From Pseudomonas marginalis (GTDB lineage: Bacteria > Pseudomonadota > Gammaproteobacteria > Pseudomonadales > Pseudomonadaceae), in the NCBI RefSeq assembly GCF_001645105.1, contig NZ_LKEG01000036.1, positions 318,493-382,492 of the forward strand: DNA of 64,000 bases, written 5' to 3'. Position numbers and translations under genes: made by a program. Of the stretch, positions 9,024-18,924 are shown one piece after another. The notes under the pieces are model-generated. The model had not been told where the DNA came from. It saw only the letters and a list, made by a program, of their open reading frames with translations, and searched no databases. Positions within the stretch are counted from its first letter, which is position 1; the number at the start of each line of letters is the position of its first letter.

Positions 9024-9830
9024 ATGTTGAAAGCGATGGGGCTTCAGCTTCAATTCGACGGATTGAAGGTGCTGGATGACATCAGTCTGACCATTCCCGA
9101 GGGCTGCTTTACCGCATTGATCGGGGCCAATGGTTGTGGCAAGACCACGTTGCTGAACGTGCTGGCGCGCATGCTACGCCCGGCCAGCGGCGACGTACTG
9201 CTGCAGGGTAAGCCCCACGTTCAGCTCTCGCGACGTGATCTGGCCAGGCAAATAGCGCTGTTGCCGCAACGCACCGCTTCGCCTGCCGGGATAACCGTGC
9301 GCGAGCTGGTCATGCAGGGGCGCTATCCCTGGCAAAGCTGGTGGCAGCAGTGGAGTGACGCCGATCAGCAGGCGATCGACCGCGCCGTGTCACTGGCCGA
9401 CGTCGGCATGCTGCTGGACCGCACCCTGACCAGCCTGTCCGGGGGGCAGTTACAGCGTTGCTGGATTGCCATGACTCTGGCGCAGGAGACCCCGGTCATC
9501 CTGCTCGACGAGCCCACCACCTTTCTCGACATCGCTCATCAGATCGCCTTGCTCGAATTGCTCGCCGACCTGCGTGACCAGGGGCGCACTGTCGTCGCGG
9601 TTCTGCATGACCTCAACCAGGCTGCGCGCTATGCCGATCAACTGGTGATGTTGCGTCAGGGCAAGGTGCACGCCCAGGGCACGCCTGCCGAGGTCTTCAC
9701 TCCAGCCAACCTTAAGGCTGTGTTCGATCTGGATGCGCATATTCTCATCGACCCCCATTCCGGTGATCCTCTGTGCGTGCCGGCTTCGCCTGCTCGCCTG
9801 CGCGCGCTCAACAGCCAGGTAGCCCGATGA
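9024..9830 (+). CDS. iron-siderophore ABC transporter ATP-binding protein
   Basis: This 268-residue FepC/FecE-type ATPase powers uptake across the inner membrane. Walker A (GANGCGKT) is at residues 34-41, the signature LSGGQ is near 141, and Walker B (VILLDEPT) is near 161, followed by the H-loop VLHDLNQAA. The length is normal. It overlaps the first permease gene by 4 bases (ATGA), so the two are probably translationally coupled. The start at 9024 is the first ATG in frame; ATG 9036 is an alternative. It works with the two permeases and the binding protein that follow. Confidence 0.95.
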   Translation: MLKAMGLQLQFDGLKVLDDISLTIPEGCFTALIGANGCGKTTLLNVLARMLRPASGDVLLQGKPHVQLSRRDLARQIALLPQRTASPAGITVRELVMQGRYPWQSWWQQWSDADQQAIDRAVSLADVGMLLDRTLTSLSGGQLQRCWIAMTLAQETPVILLDEPTTFLDIAHQIALLELLADLRDQGRTVVAVLHDLNQAARYADQLVMLRQGKVHAQGTPAEVFTPANLKAVFDLDAHILIDPHSGDPLCVPASPARLRALNSQVAR

Positions 9831-10810
9831 CGGCTGGGTGGCGTTGGCCGATCTGGTTATCGATCTTCATCGGCATCGGCCTGGCGTCGACGCTGCACCT
9901 GGCAGTGGGGGCCAAGTCGATCCCCTGGAGCGATGTCTGGCAGGCGTTGCTGGCGTATGACCCGAGTAATTCTGATCACAGCGTCATCCGCGGTTCGCGC
10001 CTGCCGCGCCTGTGGGTGGCGATGACTGTGGGCGCCTGCCTGGGGCTGGCCGGCACGGTGATGCAGGCGGTGGGCGACAATCCGTTGGCCGACCCGGGCA
10101 TCCTCGGCATCAACAGTGGTGCGGCCTTGTTCGTGGTCATTGGCTTGCTGGTGCTACCCGGCAATGACATGACCATGATTCCCCTGTTTGCCTTCAGCGG
10201 CGCTCTGGTGGCCGCCATCGGCGTCATGCTGCTGGCCGGGCGCACGCCCAATCCGGTGCGCCTGACGCTTTCCGGAGCGATGATGGCCGCGCTGTTCGGC
10301 GCCATCACCGCGATTCTGCTGCTGCTCGATCAGCAGGGGCTGGACAGCCTGCGTCGCTGGCTGACCGGCTCGCTGGGTATCAGCGGGGCAAACCTGCCAA
10401 GCTGGCTATGGCCCTACCTGATCGTCGGCATGTTGCTGTGCCTGATCAATGTGCGGGCGTTGAATGCCTATCGGCTAGGCGCGCAGGTGGCCTCCAGCAT
10501 GGGCGTCAACCTGTTGCGTATGCGGCTGTTGAGTTTGGCGGCCGTGGTACTGCTGTCCGGTTGCGCGGTGGCGTTGGCGGGCCCCATAGGCTTTGTCGGG
10601 CTGGTAGTACCGCATGCGGCGCGGCTGCTGGTCGGCCACGACCTGCGACAGCTGCTGCTGGCCGCGCCGCTGCTGGGCGGCTTGCTGCTGGTGCTGGCCG
10701 ATGTAGTGGCGCGCACCCTGGTGAGCCCTTACGAACTCAACACCGGCATCGTCACCGCGCTGATCGGCGGCCCGGTCTTCGTCGCGCTGGTACTGAGGAA
10801 GCTCAAGTGA
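9827..10810 (+). CDS. iron-siderophore ABC transporter permease 1 (FecCD family)
   Basis: This 327-residue integral membrane protein of the FecCD/BtuC family has about ten hydrophobic segments. Family motifs are present: RGSRLPRLWVAMTVGACLGLAG near residue 53, DNPLADPGILGINSGA near 84, and GPIGFVGLVVPHAARLLVGHD near 255. ATG 9827 overlaps the ATPase stop by four bases, which decides this start over the longer frame. It forms the membrane channel with permease 2. Confidence 0.95.
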   Translation: MTAGWRWPIWLSIFIGIGLASTLHLAVGAKSIPWSDVWQALLAYDPSNSDHSVIRGSRLPRLWVAMTVGACLGLAGTVMQAVGDNPLADPGILGINSGAALFVVIGLLVLPGNDMTMIPLFAFSGALVAAIGVMLLAGRTPNPVRLTLSGAMMAALFGAITAILLLLDQQGLDSLRRWLTGSLGISGANLPSWLWPYLIVGMLLCLINVRALNAYRLGAQVASSMGVNLLRMRLLSLAAVVLLSGCAVALAGPIGFVGLVVPHAARLLVGHDLRQLLLAAPLLGGLLLVLADVVARTLVSPYELNTGIVTALIGGPVFVALVLRKLK

Positions 10811-11847
10811 GTCGCTGGCTGACCACGCCAAGGCGTTGCCCCGGGTTGCCCTGGATCGGTCGACCCATCGATGTGTTGGCGGCGTCCGTGTTGCTCTTGT
10901 TGCTGATGGGCCTGACGCTGTACGCGGCGAGCGTAGGCAGCTACACGACGGGCATGGCTCAGCTCTGGCAGAGCCTGTTCGCCGATGAGACGGCGCTGTC
11001 GGCCAACGTGCTATGGGAATTGCGCCTGCCGCGCATCCTGCTGGCGATACTCGGGGGCGCGGCGATGGCTCTGGCGGGCGTGTTGATGCAGTCACTGACG
11101 CGCAACCCACTGGCTGCGCCGGGATTGGTCGGGGTGGAGGCGGGCGCGAGCGTCACCATGTTGCTGATCCTGGTGCTGTGGCCGGAGGCCTTGCCGCTGC
11201 CGCTCTATCCTCTGGCAGCATTGCTCGGGGGGCTGGCGGTGGCGCTGTTTATCGTCGCACTATCTTGGCGCGGAGGCATTGCCCCGCTGCGCCTGATTCT
11301 GGTGGGCGTGGGGCTGACGGCCATGCTCGGTGCCGTCGCCGATCTGTTGATCACCTACGGCAATATCGATCGGGTCGAATCGGCGCTGATGTGGCTTGGC
11401 GGCAGCCTGCATCGCAGTGGTTGGCCGCAGGTGCAGAGCCTGCTGATCTGGCTGCTGGTGGCGGGCATGCCCCTGTTGTTCTGTCATCGCCAGCTCAATC
11501 TCCTGCAGTTGGGCGAGAGCGTGGCGCTCAGTCGCGGCCTGAATGCACCGGTGATAATGCTCCTGCTGTTGCTGTGCAGCGTCACGTTGACTGCGGCAAC
11601 GGTGGCCAATATCGGCGTGATGACCTTCGTTGGCCTGGTCGCGCCGCACCTGGCGCGGCAGTTGTGCGGTGACCGGCATGGCGCGTTGTTGCCGCTGTCG
11701 GCCCTCTTCGGGGCCGTACTGGTTCTGCTGGGTGACACTCTGGGGCGCGCCTTGCTGCCGCCGTTGCAACTGCCGGCCGGTCTGGTGGTGGCGATTATCG
11801 GTGCGCCTTATCTGTTGATTTTGCTGGCGCGGCAACGTAATCGTTGA
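10807..11847 (+). CDS. iron-siderophore ABC transporter permease 2 (FecCD family), GTG start
   Basis: This is a second FecCD-type permease of 346 residues. Motifs seen are LRLPRILLAILGGAAMALAG, RNPLAAPGLVGVEAGA, and VMTFVGLVAPHLARQLCGD in the C-terminal half. The frame is open well upstream, but GTG 10807 overlaps the stop of permease 1 by four bases (GTGA) and gives a normal family length, so I chose it. It would pair with permease 1 as a heterodimer, as FepD and FepG do. Confidence 0.93.
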   Translation: MSRWLTTPRRCPGLPWIGRPIDVLAASVLLLLLMGLTLYAASVGSYTTGMAQLWQSLFADETALSANVLWELRLPRILLAILGGAAMALAGVLMQSLTRNPLAAPGLVGVEAGASVTMLLILVLWPEALPLPLYPLAALLGGLAVALFIVALSWRGGIAPLRLILVGVGLTAMLGAVADLLITYGNIDRVESALMWLGGSLHRSGWPQVQSLLIWLLVAGMPLLFCHRQLNLLQLGESVALSRGLNAPVIMLLLLLCSVTLTAATVANIGVMTFVGLVAPHLARQLCGDRHGALLPLSALFGAVLVLLGDTLGRALLPPLQLPAGLVVAIIGAPYLLILLARQRNR

Positions 11848-11875
11848 CGCGTCGTCACTGAAGGACATGACGAAG

Positions 11876-12814
11876 ATGATGGTGAAGTTCAAAGCCCTTT
11901 CCCTGCTGGCCTGTGTACTGCTGGGCCTGAGTTCGATGCAGGCTGTCGCCGCCGACACCCGTGTGTTCGAGAACCGTTTCGGCCGTGTCGAAGTGCCAGT
12001 CGCACCGCGTTGCGTGGTATCCCTGCATGACCTCAGCCTGACCACCCAACTGCTCGAGCTGGGCATAACCCCTTGCGGGTCCACGGGGCGCAAGAAGCTG
12101 TTCTCGGACGTGTTGTTCCGTGGCGCTCAGCAGCGCTTCGATGTTTCCGGCATTCGCTATGTCGGTTCGCACCAGTCGCCCGATCTAGAGGCCATCGCGG
12201 CGCTCAAGCCTGACCTGATCATCGGGCTGTCCTATCACCAAGACCTGAAAGAGCGCCTCAGCCGCATCGCCCCGGTGGTGCTGCTGCCGGCGCGCGAGGC
12301 CGACATCAAGACTTACGCCAAGGAGCTGGCCGAACTGGTAGGCAAGCAGCAGCGCTACGAGAAGCTGCTGAACGAATACGAATGGATCGTCGGCGAATTC
12401 GCCAAGCGGGTGAAGGAGCCGGGGCGTATCACGGTAACCACCCTGGAGGTCTATCCGGACGGTTTCCAGCTGATCGGCCGTTCCGGCATGGATGACGTAA
12501 TCGCCGACTTCGGCCTGGGGCGCGTGGCGGCCTTCAAGGAGGCGCGTCAGAACGTGCCTTACAGCCTGGAGCGCATTGGTGACTTCGACAGTGATTTCAT
12601 CATCGATACCTATGAGGAAATGCTCGGTTCGGAGGCTGGCACCGAGGCCTTCCGCCGTTCGCCGCAGTGGCAGAACCTGTTCGCGGTGAAGAACCACCAG
12701 TTCCTATATTTCAACCGCAGTCGTTTTGCCGACACCATGCAAGGCATGATCGGCTCGGCCTACCTGCTGCTGTCGCATATCGGCGAACGCGATTACAACC
12801 TGCAGGACAAGTGA
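11876..12814 (+). CDS. periplasmic iron-siderophore binding protein
   Basis: This is a FepB/FecB-type class III solute-binding protein of about 312 residues. It has a Sec signal peptide (cleavage likely after MQAVAA), no lipobox, and the features of this family: an early VPVAPRCVVSLHDLSLTTQLLELG strand-helix pair, SPDLEAIAALKPDLIIG, and a long connecting helix around residues 150-175. Of three clustered ATGs (11867, 11876, 11879), 11876 has the best spacing (10 bases) from the AAGGA at 11861. It delivers the ferric siderophore to the two permeases encoded just upstream and ends the importer operon. Confidence 0.92.
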   Translation: MMVKFKALSLLACVLLGLSSMQAVAADTRVFENRFGRVEVPVAPRCVVSLHDLSLTTQLLELGITPCGSTGRKKLFSDVLFRGAQQRFDVSGIRYVGSHQSPDLEAIAALKPDLIIGLSYHQDLKERLSRIAPVVLLPAREADIKTYAKELAELVGKQQRYEKLLNEYEWIVGEFAKRVKEPGRITVTTLEVYPDGFQLIGRSGMDDVIADFGLGRVAAFKEARQNVPYSLERIGDFDSDFIIDTYEEMLGSEAGTEAFRRSPQWQNLFAVKNHQFLYFNRSRFADTMQGMIGSAYLLLSHIGERDYNLQDK

Positions 12815-12927
12815 GCCAGCTAGCCTGGGTAAGCGGCTACAGCCGCCCAGGTGATGGCTAAATAATGCCTCGGGCTCTGCTGCTTCGCGGCTTGTGTGCA
12901 GCAGTAAGTGCCCGGAGCGTCAAGCTC

Positions 12928-12960
12928 AATTAATATTAATTCCTGTTTGATAATGAGTCG
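12928..12960. promoter_or_regulatory. AT-rich candidate promoter/operator upstream of the biosynthetic operon
   Basis: The gap 12815-13008 contains a perfect 14-bp palindrome (AATTAATATTAATT, 12928-12941) followed by GATAATGA (12949-12956), one half of a Fur consensus. This is the only AT-rich island before the hydroxylase-NRPS genes, so it is the likely control region. The second Fur half is poor, so the Fur call is weak. Confidence 0.35.
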
Positions 12961-13008
12961 GTTTTGCGATAATTTTGTGCGCCTCGTCAGTAGCACCAAG
13001 GAACGCAG

Positions 13009-14001
13009 ATGCTTACCGATTTGCTCAACCGTGCAAACCATTCACTCGATGAGGTTCAGGCGGGTGTCGAGGGAACGCTGCCCTTCGTGTTACGCGCCCC
13101 TGTGCCAGGCGACTCCTGGCGTGATCACGCAGAGCTCATCCGGCGTGCCGCCGACAGCGAGCTGCAGACCACCGGTGGCATCCTCTTTCGCGATTTCGCC
13201 TTTGGTGACGCCAACGACTTCGAGGATTTCGCCCGCAGTTTCGGTCACGAGCTGCTGACCTACGACTATGCTTCCACGCCACGCACCAAGCTCAACAGCC
13301 GCGTCTATACCTCGACCGAATACCCCGCTCACCAGGTCATTCCGCTGCACAACGAGCAGTCCTACTCGTTGAACTGGCCAATGAAAATCTGGTTTCACTG
13401 CATCCAGGCCGCGCCGGTCGGCGGTGAGACGCCCATCGCCGACAGTCGCCTGGTCTATCAGCGCATCGATCCCGCCATCCGCCAGCGTTTCACCGACAAG
13501 CGCCTGATGTACGTGCGCAACTACGGCAATGGTTTGGATCTCTCCTGGCAGCAGGCGTTCAGCACCGAGGACCGCAGCGAGGTCGAGCGCTTCTGTCGGC
13601 TCAGCCACATCGACTTCGAGTGGAAGGACGACGGCGAGCTGCGTACGCGCCAGGTCTGCCAGGCCGTCGCGCAGCACCCGGTCACCGGGGAGTGGGTCTG
13701 GTTCAACCAGGCGCATCTGTTCCACATCTCCAACCTCCCGGCAGCGCTACGCGAAACGCTGGTGTCGATTGTCGGCGAGGAGGGCGTGCCGCGTAACGTC
13801 TTCTACGGTGATGGCTCGCCCATCGAGCTGGAGGCGCTGGAGCATGTGCGCGATGTCCTGCAGCGCACCCAGATCAGCTTCTCCTGGCAGGCGGGCGATG
13901 CGCTGATGCTCGACAACATGCTGGTCGCCCATGGTCGCTCCACCTTTCAGGGGGCACGCAAGGTGGTGGTGGCCATGGCCGAGCCCGCCTCGGCCGTCTG
14001 A
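13009..14001 (+). CDS. stand-alone Fe(II)/2-oxoglutarate aspartyl beta-hydroxylase (TauD/SyrP-like, TbetaH-Asp type)
   Basis: This 330-residue TauD/TfdA-superfamily oxygenase resembles SyrP. The iron-binding facial triad is visible as His114-x-Glu116 (LHNEQSY) and distal His308 (MLVAHGRS), with an arginine shortly after that can bind 2-oxoglutarate. In siderophore clusters such stand-alone enzymes hydroxylate carrier-bound aspartate at C-beta, and published work on siderophore beta-hydroxylases links the stand-alone type to L-erythro product. The gene has a clear AAGGAA site and sits 67 bases before the first NRPS, whose A domain reads as Asp. I infer that it acts on the Asp modules with tandem carrier domains. 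A histidine or other substrate is possible but no His-type A domain is present. Confidence 0.9.
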   Translation: MLTDLLNRANHSLDEVQAGVEGTLPFVLRAPVPGDSWRDHAELIRRAADSELQTTGGILFRDFAFGDANDFEDFARSFGHELLTYDYASTPRTKLNSRVYTSTEYPAHQVIPLHNEQSYSLNWPMKIWFHCIQAAPVGGETPIADSRLVYQRIDPAIRQRFTDKRLMYVRNYGNGLDLSWQQAFSTEDRSEVERFCRLSHIDFEWKDDGELRTRQVCQAVAQHPVTGEWVWFNQAHLFHISNLPAALRETLVSIVGEEGVPRNVFYGDGSPIELEALEHVRDVLQRTQISFSWQAGDALMLDNMLVAHGRSTFQGARKVVVAMAEPASAV

Positions 14002-14068
14002 CGCTGAATAATCCTCAAAGCCACTACCAGGGTGGCTGACCTTGAATCCGCACGATGAAGGACAACAC

Positions 14069-17000
14069 ATGCTCGATCGCTTGATGCATGACTGCTGGCT
14101 GCGCGGTATCCGCATGTCCGCGAGCGAAGGCCGCCTGATGATTTCCACTGGCGTGCCTGAGGCCCTGAGTACCGAGCTGGAGCGTGAGTTGCAAGCGCGC
14201 AGTGCTGAAATTCTGCCTTGGTTGGCGCGCCACCCCGACTACTTCCAGGCGCGCCCCCTCAACGATAACGAGCAGGCCCTGTGGTTCCTGCAGCGTATGG
14301 AGCCCGGCAGTTGCGCCTACAACATCGCCTTGGCCGGGCGTATCAGGCCGCAGTACCTCTGGGCGGACCTGCCGCATCGTCTGGAGCGGGCCTGGCAGGT
14401 GGTGCAGCAGCGTTATCCGCACCTGTGCAGTGCCTATGTCGAGCGTGATGGTGAGTTGCTGCAGTGGGACAGCCGCCCGCATCCCACCTCACTGCAATGC
14501 GAAATCTGGCAGGGCGCGGAGGCGGCCAGTGTGCAGCAACGTGTCATCGAGCTGGCCGACAAACCCTTCGACCTGGCTGCCGGTGAGATCAGCCGGCTGG
14601 TGCTGTTGAGCAACCAGTTGGGCGACCGTGTCGAGCACACGGTGCTGCTGGGCATCCACCATATCGCCTCCGACCTGACCACCTTCGACGTGCTGTTCAG
14701 TGAGCTGTTCGCCCTGGTCGATGGCGATGTGCTTGCCGATGTCGATCCCGAGGCCTATCGGAACTGGTCCAGCGCGTTGTACCTGCGCAGCGAGGCGATC
14801 GAGGCCGAGGAACTGACCTGGTGGCAGGCGCAACTGGCCAATGCGCCGACGCTGGAGCTGCCCACCGACTTCGCCCATGGCAGCACCCAGGGCTTCGAGG
14901 GCGGAGAGTTGTCGTTCCATTTTGGCGCGGAAAACAGCGAGCGGCTGCTTGCGGTCGCCAAAAGCCTGGGAGTGACGCCCTACGTCTATTGGTTCTCACT
15001 GTTCCAGCAATTTCTCGGGGTGCTGTCCGGGCAGGAAGATTTCGTGCTCGGTACGCCCAGTGGCTGGCGCCTGAAGCGCGAGCAGGCTGAACTGCCGGGC
15101 TATCTGGTCAACCCGTTGCCGGTGCGCTGCCGTTTGCGTCGTGACCTGTCCAGCGCTGAGTGGGCCAAGCAAGTGGCTGCCACTGTCCGGCAGACCTTGC
15201 GCCATCGTCACTATCCCTTCGCGCGCCTGGCCAAGCATCTGGATCTGCCGCGGCAGAAGGGCCGGGCACCGGTGTTCCAGCACATGTTCACGCTGAACAA
15301 GGAGCGTGACGTGCCGTTCGAGCGCTACATCGAGCGCATGATTGGCGAGCAGCGTGGTGCGGCCCACGAATTGAACCTGGTGATCATCGATGACCTGCCC
15401 GAGTTCGTCGGGCGCTGGCGTTACAGCAAGGCGCTGTATCGGCGCGAGAGCGTCGAGCGTTTTCAGGCGCAGTTCCTTGCCCTGGTCATGGCGGCCATGG
15501 AGCAGCCGGACGTGCCGTTTGCCGAATTGGACTGGCTGCCTCTCGAGCAGCGTTCGCAATTGTCTGGCGAACACCTGCCGGTACCGGAAGAAAGCGCCTG
15601 GCAGGCTTTTACCAAACACTGCATGGAGAAGCCCCAGGCCATCGCCCTGGAGGATCAGCACGGGCAACTCAGCTATGCCGAACTGGCCAGGGCCGTGGCC
15701 GCCCGTGGCGAGCGCCTCCACGGTTCGCTGAGTGCGAGCGGTGACAGGGTTGCCCTTTGCCTGCCGCGCAGCCGCGAACTGGTGATGCACATGCTCGCCG
15801 CCTGGCAGTGCGGCGCGACCTATCTGGCCCTCGACCCGCAGTGGCCCGAGTCGCGTCTGCAGGACATCTGCCTGGATGCAACGCCCAGGGTCTATGTGGG
15901 GGAGGGCGAACGGCCAAACTGGTTACCGACGCAGGTGCAGTGGCTGACCGTGCCGGTCGAGGCGCTGTTCAGCGATGCGCCGCTGCGCACCGGCGTGCCG
16001 GCGGACTTGCCGGCTTACGTGGTGTATACCTCCGGCTCCAGCGGGCGGCCCAAGGGCGTGGAGGTAACCCAGGGCAACCTTGTTCACTATGCCAGCGCCT
16101 GCCTGGCACGCCTGCGCTTGAGCGCCGACGCCAGCCTGACGAGTCTGGCCAGTTGCGCCACGGACCTGGGCCACACCGCCTTGTTCGGCGCGCTGCTCAG
16201 CGGCCGGCGCTTGTGCCTGCTGGACGAAGCGCTGGCCTTCGATGCCGAGGAGCTGGCGGCGTTTCTCGGGCAGCAGCCCGTGGACATGCTGAAGATCGTG
16301 CCCTCGCACCTCAACGCCTTGCTGGTGGCCAGCGAGCCGCAACGCCTGTTGCCGCGCCAGTGCCTGGTACTCGGTGGCGAAGCCCTGGGCGCCGATCTGC
16401 TGGCGCGGGTGCGCGCCCTAAGCCCGCAGCTGCGCATCGTCAACCACTACGGGCCCAGCGAAACCACGGTGGGCGTGCTGACCCACGACGTCGAAGGTGA
16501 GGGTGACGCACCGCTCGGACGCCCCCTGGGCAACGTGCGAGTCAGCGTGCGCGGGCCGGATGGCGCAGTGCTGCCGGCTGGCGTCAGCGGCGAGTTGTAT
16601 ATCGAGGGCGCGACCGTGGCGCGTGGCTACCTGAGTGCCAACGAGGTCGATCGGGCGCGCTTCGGTGCACTGGGTTACCGCACGGGTGACCGGGTACGCC
16701 TCGATCATCTGGGGCAGGTGCTGTTCCTCGGGCGCCTGGACGAGCAGGTGAAGATTCGCGGCTACCGCGTCGAGCCTTCGGAAGTGGCGGCGCAATTGCG
16801 TGCGCTGCCACAGGTAGATGACGTGCGCGTACTCAACGCACCGACTTCATTGACCGGCAACCGCCTGGTGGCCTTCCTGGTCGCCGCACCGAGCGCATTG
16901 GCGGACATTCAGGCCGCGTTGCAGGCACGCCTGCCGGACTACATGCAACCGGCGCAGTGGCATTGCCTGGAGGCGATGCCACTGCTGGCCAATGGCAAGG

Positions 17001-18874
17001 TCGATCGTCAGGCGTTGTTGAACCTGGCCGAGCAAGCACCGCGCAATCTTGAGGCGCGTACCGAACAGCCGTTGAATGCATTGGAAAGCGCCTTGCTGGC
17101 GATCTGGCGTGAACTGCTGGGTCACCCGAACATCGGCCCGGACGACAACTTCTTCGCCCATGGCGGTGATTCGATTCTCGGCCTGCAGATCATTGCCCGC
17201 GCACGCCAGCAACAGATTACCCTCACCCCCAAGCAGCTGTTCGCCGAGCCCAGCGTGCGGGCGCTGGCGCGGGTGGCGCAGACGCCACAGCGCGCCAAGG
17301 TCGAGCGGCTGCTGGTGATTGCCCGGGAGATTCTGGAAAAGCCCGAGCTGCAAGCCGACGACAACTTCTTCGCGGTCGGTGGCGACTCGATCCTCAGCCT
17401 GCAGATCATTGCCCGTGCCAAGCAGCAGGGCCTGCAGCTCAAGCCCAAGCAGATCTTCGAGTTCCCTTCGGTCAGCGGCTGGGCCGAGCAGGCCGTGGAC
17501 CTCGCCAGTGTGGCCGAGCACGCCAAGGTCGATAGCGCCGAGCCGAGCGCCGCTTTTGCCCTGACGCCGATCCAGGCCTGGTTCTTCGACCAGCGGCAGA
17601 CTTCGCCACAGTACTGGAACCAGTCCCTGTTGCTGGCCGTTCACCAGCCGCTGGAACCGGCGCGCTTGGCCCAGGCACTGGCGATCTTGTTACAGCGTCA
17701 CAGCAGCCTGCGGTTGATCTTCGAGCAGAGCGGGCAGGGCTGGCAGCAACGCTATCAGCCGCTGTCGGCGGCGATGGCCGACACGCTGCTGCAGGTGGTC
17801 GAACAGCCGCTGGACGACGCGCTGCTGCAGCAGTGGCAGCAGGGCTGGCAACTGGATCGAGCTCCGTTGATCCGCTGGGTATATTTCACCGGCAGCGGGC
17901 ACCTGCTGTGCACGGCGCATCACCTGCTGGTCGATGCGGTGTCCTGGCAGGTGCTGCTCGAGGAGCTGGGAAGCCTGTACCACGACCCGCAGGCTTCGTT
18001 GCCGGCGGTTTCCACCCGCTTCGATCGCTGGAGCGAGGCCTTGCAGCGTCATCGCCAGGCCCCCGAGGTGCTGGCCCAGCTCGACTACTGGCAGGCGCAG
18101 TTGGCCGAGGAGGGCGAGGTCGCCCGTGATGTCAGCCTGTATGGCGAAAGCCGCACGCTGGAAACCAAGCTGTCCCTTGAGAAAACCGAATGGTTGCTGG
18201 GCGACTGCCATGGGGCCTACAGCACCCAGGTGCAGGATCTGCTGGTCGCGGCACTGGCTGGCTTGATCGGCCAATGGCTGGGGCGCGAGCAGGTCACCCT
18301 GGAGATGGAGAGCCACGGTCGCAGTGGCTGGGAGCAGGGCCCGGATCTGTCGCGCTCGGTGGGTTGGCACACCAGCCGCTATCCATTGGCCGTGCGTGCC
18401 GCCGAACAGCCGGAGGAGGCGATCATCGCCGCCAAGGAGGCATTGCGCCGCGTACCGGAGCAGGGCATCGGCTACGGCCTGCTGCGCCTCGATCCACAGC
18501 ACGGGCTTGGTGCTGCTTCGCTGCTTACCTTCAACTACCTGGGACGGGTCGACCAGTGGCTGGGTGGTTCGCGCCTGTGGCGCCTGGCGCAGCCGCTGTG
18601 CCCGGCCATGCGCGCCGCCGACACTCGCCGCACCCATCTGCTCGACGTGACCGCCCTGGTCGATCAGGGCCAGTTGCACATCGAATGGCGTTACGCCCCG
18701 CACGTGCATGACCAGGCCCTGATTGGCGCACTGGCGCAGCAGTTCCAGCAGGGTATCGAAGCCCTGCTCGAACACTGCCTGGCCCCCGAGGTGGGTCGCG
18801 CAACCGCTGCCGACTTCGCCGACTCGGGGCTTTCCGACGACGAATTCCTCGGTCTGCTCGAGCAACTGCAATGA
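14069..18874 (+). CDS. nonribosomal peptide synthetase 1: docking-C-A(Asp)-T-T-E
   Basis: This 1601-residue NRPS begins with a TubC-like docking domain (residues about 1-55), then C (H197-H198..D202, HHIASDL), A (core TSGSSGRPKG near 654), two carrier domains in a row (Ser near 1035 and 1107, both GGDSI), and an epimerisation domain (H1284-H1285..D1289, HHLLVDAVSW). The A-domain pocket reads D-L-T-K-V-G-H-V-G-K, the known aspartate code. The module would load Asp, which can be beta-hydroxylated, and flip it to D. ATG 14069 has AAGGA six bases upstream and is preferred to the in-frame TTG at 14042. As no NRPS lies upstream, the C domain may add an acyl starter or be inert. It ends four bases past the ATG at 18871. 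Confidence 0.93.
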   Translation: MLDRLMHDCWLRGIRMSASEGRLMISTGVPEALSTELERELQARSAEILPWLARHPDYFQARPLNDNEQALWFLQRMEPGSCAYNIALAGRIRPQYLWADLPHRLERAWQVVQQRYPHLCSAYVERDGELLQWDSRPHPTSLQCEIWQGAEAASVQQRVIELADKPFDLAAGEISRLVLLSNQLGDRVEHTVLLGIHHIASDLTTFDVLFSELFALVDGDVLADVDPEAYRNWSSALYLRSEAIEAEELTWWQAQLANAPTLELPTDFAHGSTQGFEGGELSFHFGAENSERLLAVAKSLGVTPYVYWFSLFQQFLGVLSGQEDFVLGTPSGWRLKREQAELPGYLVNPLPVRCRLRRDLSSAEWAKQVAATVRQTLRHRHYPFARLAKHLDLPRQKGRAPVFQHMFTLNKERDVPFERYIERMIGEQRGAAHELNLVIIDDLPEFVGRWRYSKALYRRESVERFQAQFLALVMAAMEQPDVPFAELDWLPLEQRSQLSGEHLPVPEESAWQAFTKHCMEKPQAIALEDQHGQLSYAELARAVAARGERLHGSLSASGDRVALCLPRSRELVMHMLAAWQCGATYLALDPQWPESRLQDICLDATPRVYVGEGERPNWLPTQVQWLTVPVEALFSDAPLRTGVPADLPAYVVYTSGSSGRPKGVEVTQGNLVHYASACLARLRLSADASLTSLASCATDLGHTALFGALLSGRRLCLLDEALAFDAEELAAFLGQQPVDMLKIVPSHLNALLVASEPQRLLPRQCLVLGGEALGADLLARVRALSPQLRIVNHYGPSETTVGVLTHDVEGEGDAPLGRPLGNVRVSVRGPDGAVLPAGVSGELYIEGATVARGYLSANEVDRARFGALGYRTGDRVRLDHLGQVLFLGRLDEQVKIRGYRVEPSEVAAQLRALPQVDDVRVLNAPTSLTGNRLVAFLVAAPSALADIQAALQARLPDYMQPAQWHCLEAMPLLANGKVDRQALLNLAEQAPRNLEARTEQPLNALESALLAIWRELLGHPNIGPDDNFFAHGGDSILGLQIIARARQQQITLTPKQLFAEPSVRALARVAQTPQRAKVERLLVIAREILEKPELQADDNFFAVGGDSILSLQIIARAKQQGLQLKPKQIFEFPSVSGWAEQAVDLASVAEHAKVDSAEPSAAFALTPIQAWFFDQRQTSPQYWNQSLLLAVHQPLEPARLAQALAILLQRHSSLRLIFEQSGQGWQQRYQPLSAAMADTLLQVVEQPLDDALLQQWQQGWQLDRAPLIRWVYFTGSGHLLCTAHHLLVDAVSWQVLLEELGSLYHDPQASLPAVSTRFDRWSEALQRHRQAPEVLAQLDYWQAQLAEEGEVARDVSLYGESRTLETKLSLEKTEWLLGDCHGAYSTQVQDLLVAALAGLIGQWLGREQVTLEMESHGRSGWEQGPDLSRSVGWHTSRYPLAVRAAEQPEEAIIAAKEALRRVPEQGIGYGLLRLDPQHGLGAASLLTFNYLGRVDQWLGGSRLWRLAQPLCPAMRAADTRRTHLLDVTALVDQGQLHIEWRYAPHVHDQALIGALAQQFQQGIEALLEHCLAPEVGRATAADFADSGLSDDEFLGLLEQLQ

Positions 18875-18924
18875 GCACCCCCGGCGCCCCTACATCCCCA
18901 GCCCATGGCAAGGAGACCCTCGGC

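Noticed and set aside
14019..14037. Hairpin AGCCAC-N7-GTGGCT between the hydroxylase and NRPS1 as an attenuator
   Set aside because: Six-base stem, no T run and no leader peptide; the genes are close and probably one transcript.
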